Source: Erythrobacter sp. (GTDB taxonomy: Bacteria > Pseudomonadota > Alphaproteobacteria > Sphingomonadales > Sphingomonadaceae). From it: a stretch of DNA of 7,227 nt. Below are positions 6,437 through 7,227 of this stretch, piece by piece. The DNA is taken from contig JANQTR010000029.1 of NCBI GenBank assembly GCA_030731635.1, forward strand, positions 1-7,227, given 5' to 3'. The position numbers were made by a program, and so were the translations under genes. Numbering within the stretch: position 1 is the stretch's first letter; the number at the start of each line of letters is the position of its first letter. The notes under the pieces were generated by a model. The model ran no database searches. It was given only the letters and a program-made list of their open reading frames with translations, and was not told where the DNA came from.

Positions 6437-7227
6437 CCGCGGGGATGCGCCTTGCGGTAATTTTCCAGCAGGCTGGCTGCATCAACGCGGGTGTAGATTT
6501 GCGTTGAACCCAGTGACGCGTGGCCAAGCAGCTCCTGCAAAGACCGCAAATCCGCCCCGGCGCTTAGGAGATGCGTGGCAAAACTATGCCGCAGCGCGTG
6601 GGGTGTCGCGGTATCCGGCAGCCCCAGCGCGCGGCGCGCCTGCGCCATGGCGCGTTGCACCATCCCGGCAGAAAGGACGCCGCCCTTGGCCCCGCGAAAC
6701 AGCGGGTCCTTGGCTGACAGGGGCCACGGGCACAGGCGGGCATATTCTGCCACCGCCGCGCGGATGATCGGCAGCACCGGCACCATGCGCTGCTTGCCGC
6801 CCTTGCCGGTGACTTGCAACACCTCGCCCAGCGGCACATCGCGGCCCACCAGCGACAGCGCCTCGGCTATCCGCAGGCCTGATCCGTACATCAACAACAG
6901 CACCGCACGGTCACGCGCGCCGATCCAATCCACCGCAGCAGTGCCATCGATCATGTCGGCAAGGTTCACCGCTTCATCGGGCGTAACGGGCCGGGGCAGG
7001 CCTTTTTTGATGCGCGGCCCGCGCAGGCGCGGCGCAGCCGGGTCAGGATCGCCGCTTTGCTGGCGGGCGAAGGTGATGAAGGCTTTCAATGCCGACAGTT
7101 CGCGCGCGGTGCTGGCATTGCCTAATCCCTCGGCACGGCGAGCGGCGAGGAAGCTGCGCAAGGCATGGGCCTCGGTGCGGACGACGGCGTCCCAGCTTTC
7201 GAGCGCATTCGCCGCGCACAACCGTTC
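6433..7227 (-). CDS. xerC: Tyrosine recombinase XerC (5' end beyond right edge)
   Basis: XerC with XerD resolves chromosome dimers at dif during division, and ParE in this window acts on the related problem of catenanes. The visible 264 codons contain part of the N-terminal SAM-like DNA-binding domain (LRSFLAARRAEGLGNAST, an alphaproteobacterial XerC-like stretch) and the full catalytic domain. The active-site residues are all present: Arg in GSGLRIAEAL (codon about 6873-6871), Lys in TGKGGK (6804-6802), His and Arg of HALRHSF (6600-6598 and 6591-6589), His of LLGHASL (6522-6520) and the nucleophile Tyr in IYTRV (6495-6493). A TTG at 7221 could be read as a start, but the frame stays open to the edge and roughly 30-45 residues expected for the N-terminus are missing, so the true start probably lies outside. 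XerC rather than XerD is favoured by the LLENYRKAHPRG end, but a close paralogue cannot be excluded. Confidence 0.92.
   Translation of the reverse strand, partial: ERLCAANALESWDAVVRTEAHALRSFLAARRAEGLGNASTARELSALKAFITFARQQSGDPDPAAPRLRGPRIKKGLPRPVTPDEAVNLADMIDGTAAVDWIGARDRAVLLLMYGSGLRIAEALSLVGRDVPLGEVLQVTGKGGKQRMVPVLPIIRAAVAEYARLCPWPLSAKDPLFRGAKGGVLSAGMVQRAMAQARRALGLPDTATPHALRHSFATHLLSAGADLRSLQELLGHASLGSTQIYTRVDAASLLENYRKAHPRG

Noticed and set aside
6433..7227. XerC-type recombinase as a sign of an integrated mobile element
   Set aside because: Its sequence and C-terminus fit housekeeping XerC, the neighbours are core genes, and no attachment repeats, tRNA or phage genes are visible.

Overview
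This window looks like a conserved, GC-rich housekeeping segment of an alphaproteobacterial chromosome. The alphaproteobacterial style of ParE (TOPRIM followed by an LNVASATADKI-type segment), the rsmI-yraN-gshB cluster and the XerC C-terminus point most probably to Sphingomonadales (Erythrobacter/Sphingomonas-like). That placement is inferred from protein character, not from a search. I see no insertion sequence, prophage, CRISPR array, tRNA or rRNA, and no obvious signs of recent transfer.

Left half, minus strand (3527 down to 1): an LpoA-like outer-membrane lipoprotein (penicillin-binding protein activator family), then parE (topoisomerase IV subunit B), then the first 68 codons of an unrecognised small membrane protein that runs off the left edge. 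Gaps are short (57 and 46 bp), so the three could share transcripts. A possible promoter sits directly against the parE start codon.

Middle, plus strand (3569 to 6436): a tight four-gene operon, rsmI (16S rRNA C1402 2'-O-methyltransferase), yraN (UPF0102, nuclease-like fold, role unknown), gshB (glutathione synthase) and a DedA-family membrane protein. Spacings are 4-nt overlap, 20-bp gap and 1-nt overlap, which suggests co-transcription and translational coupling. rsmI and the LpoA-like gene diverge from a 41-bp gap. E. coli has the same divergent pair (rsmI against lpoA-yraN), but there yraN lies on the lpoA side, whereas here it lies on the rsmI side.

Right end, minus strand (7227 to 6433): xerC, the tyrosine recombinase of chromosome dimer resolution, complete at its C-terminus but missing its N-terminus beyond the right edge. 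It converges on dedA so tightly that both genes use the same palindromic CTAG for their stop codons.

The genes cover chromosome topology and segregation (ParE, XerC), envelope (LpoA-like, DedA), ribosome modification (RsmI) and redox (GshB). I did not find a convincing new biological system here. The points worth a second look concern gene architecture: a possibly leaderless parE, a compact divergent promoter zone, a shared stop palindrome, and the uncharacterised YraN and left-edge membrane protein.
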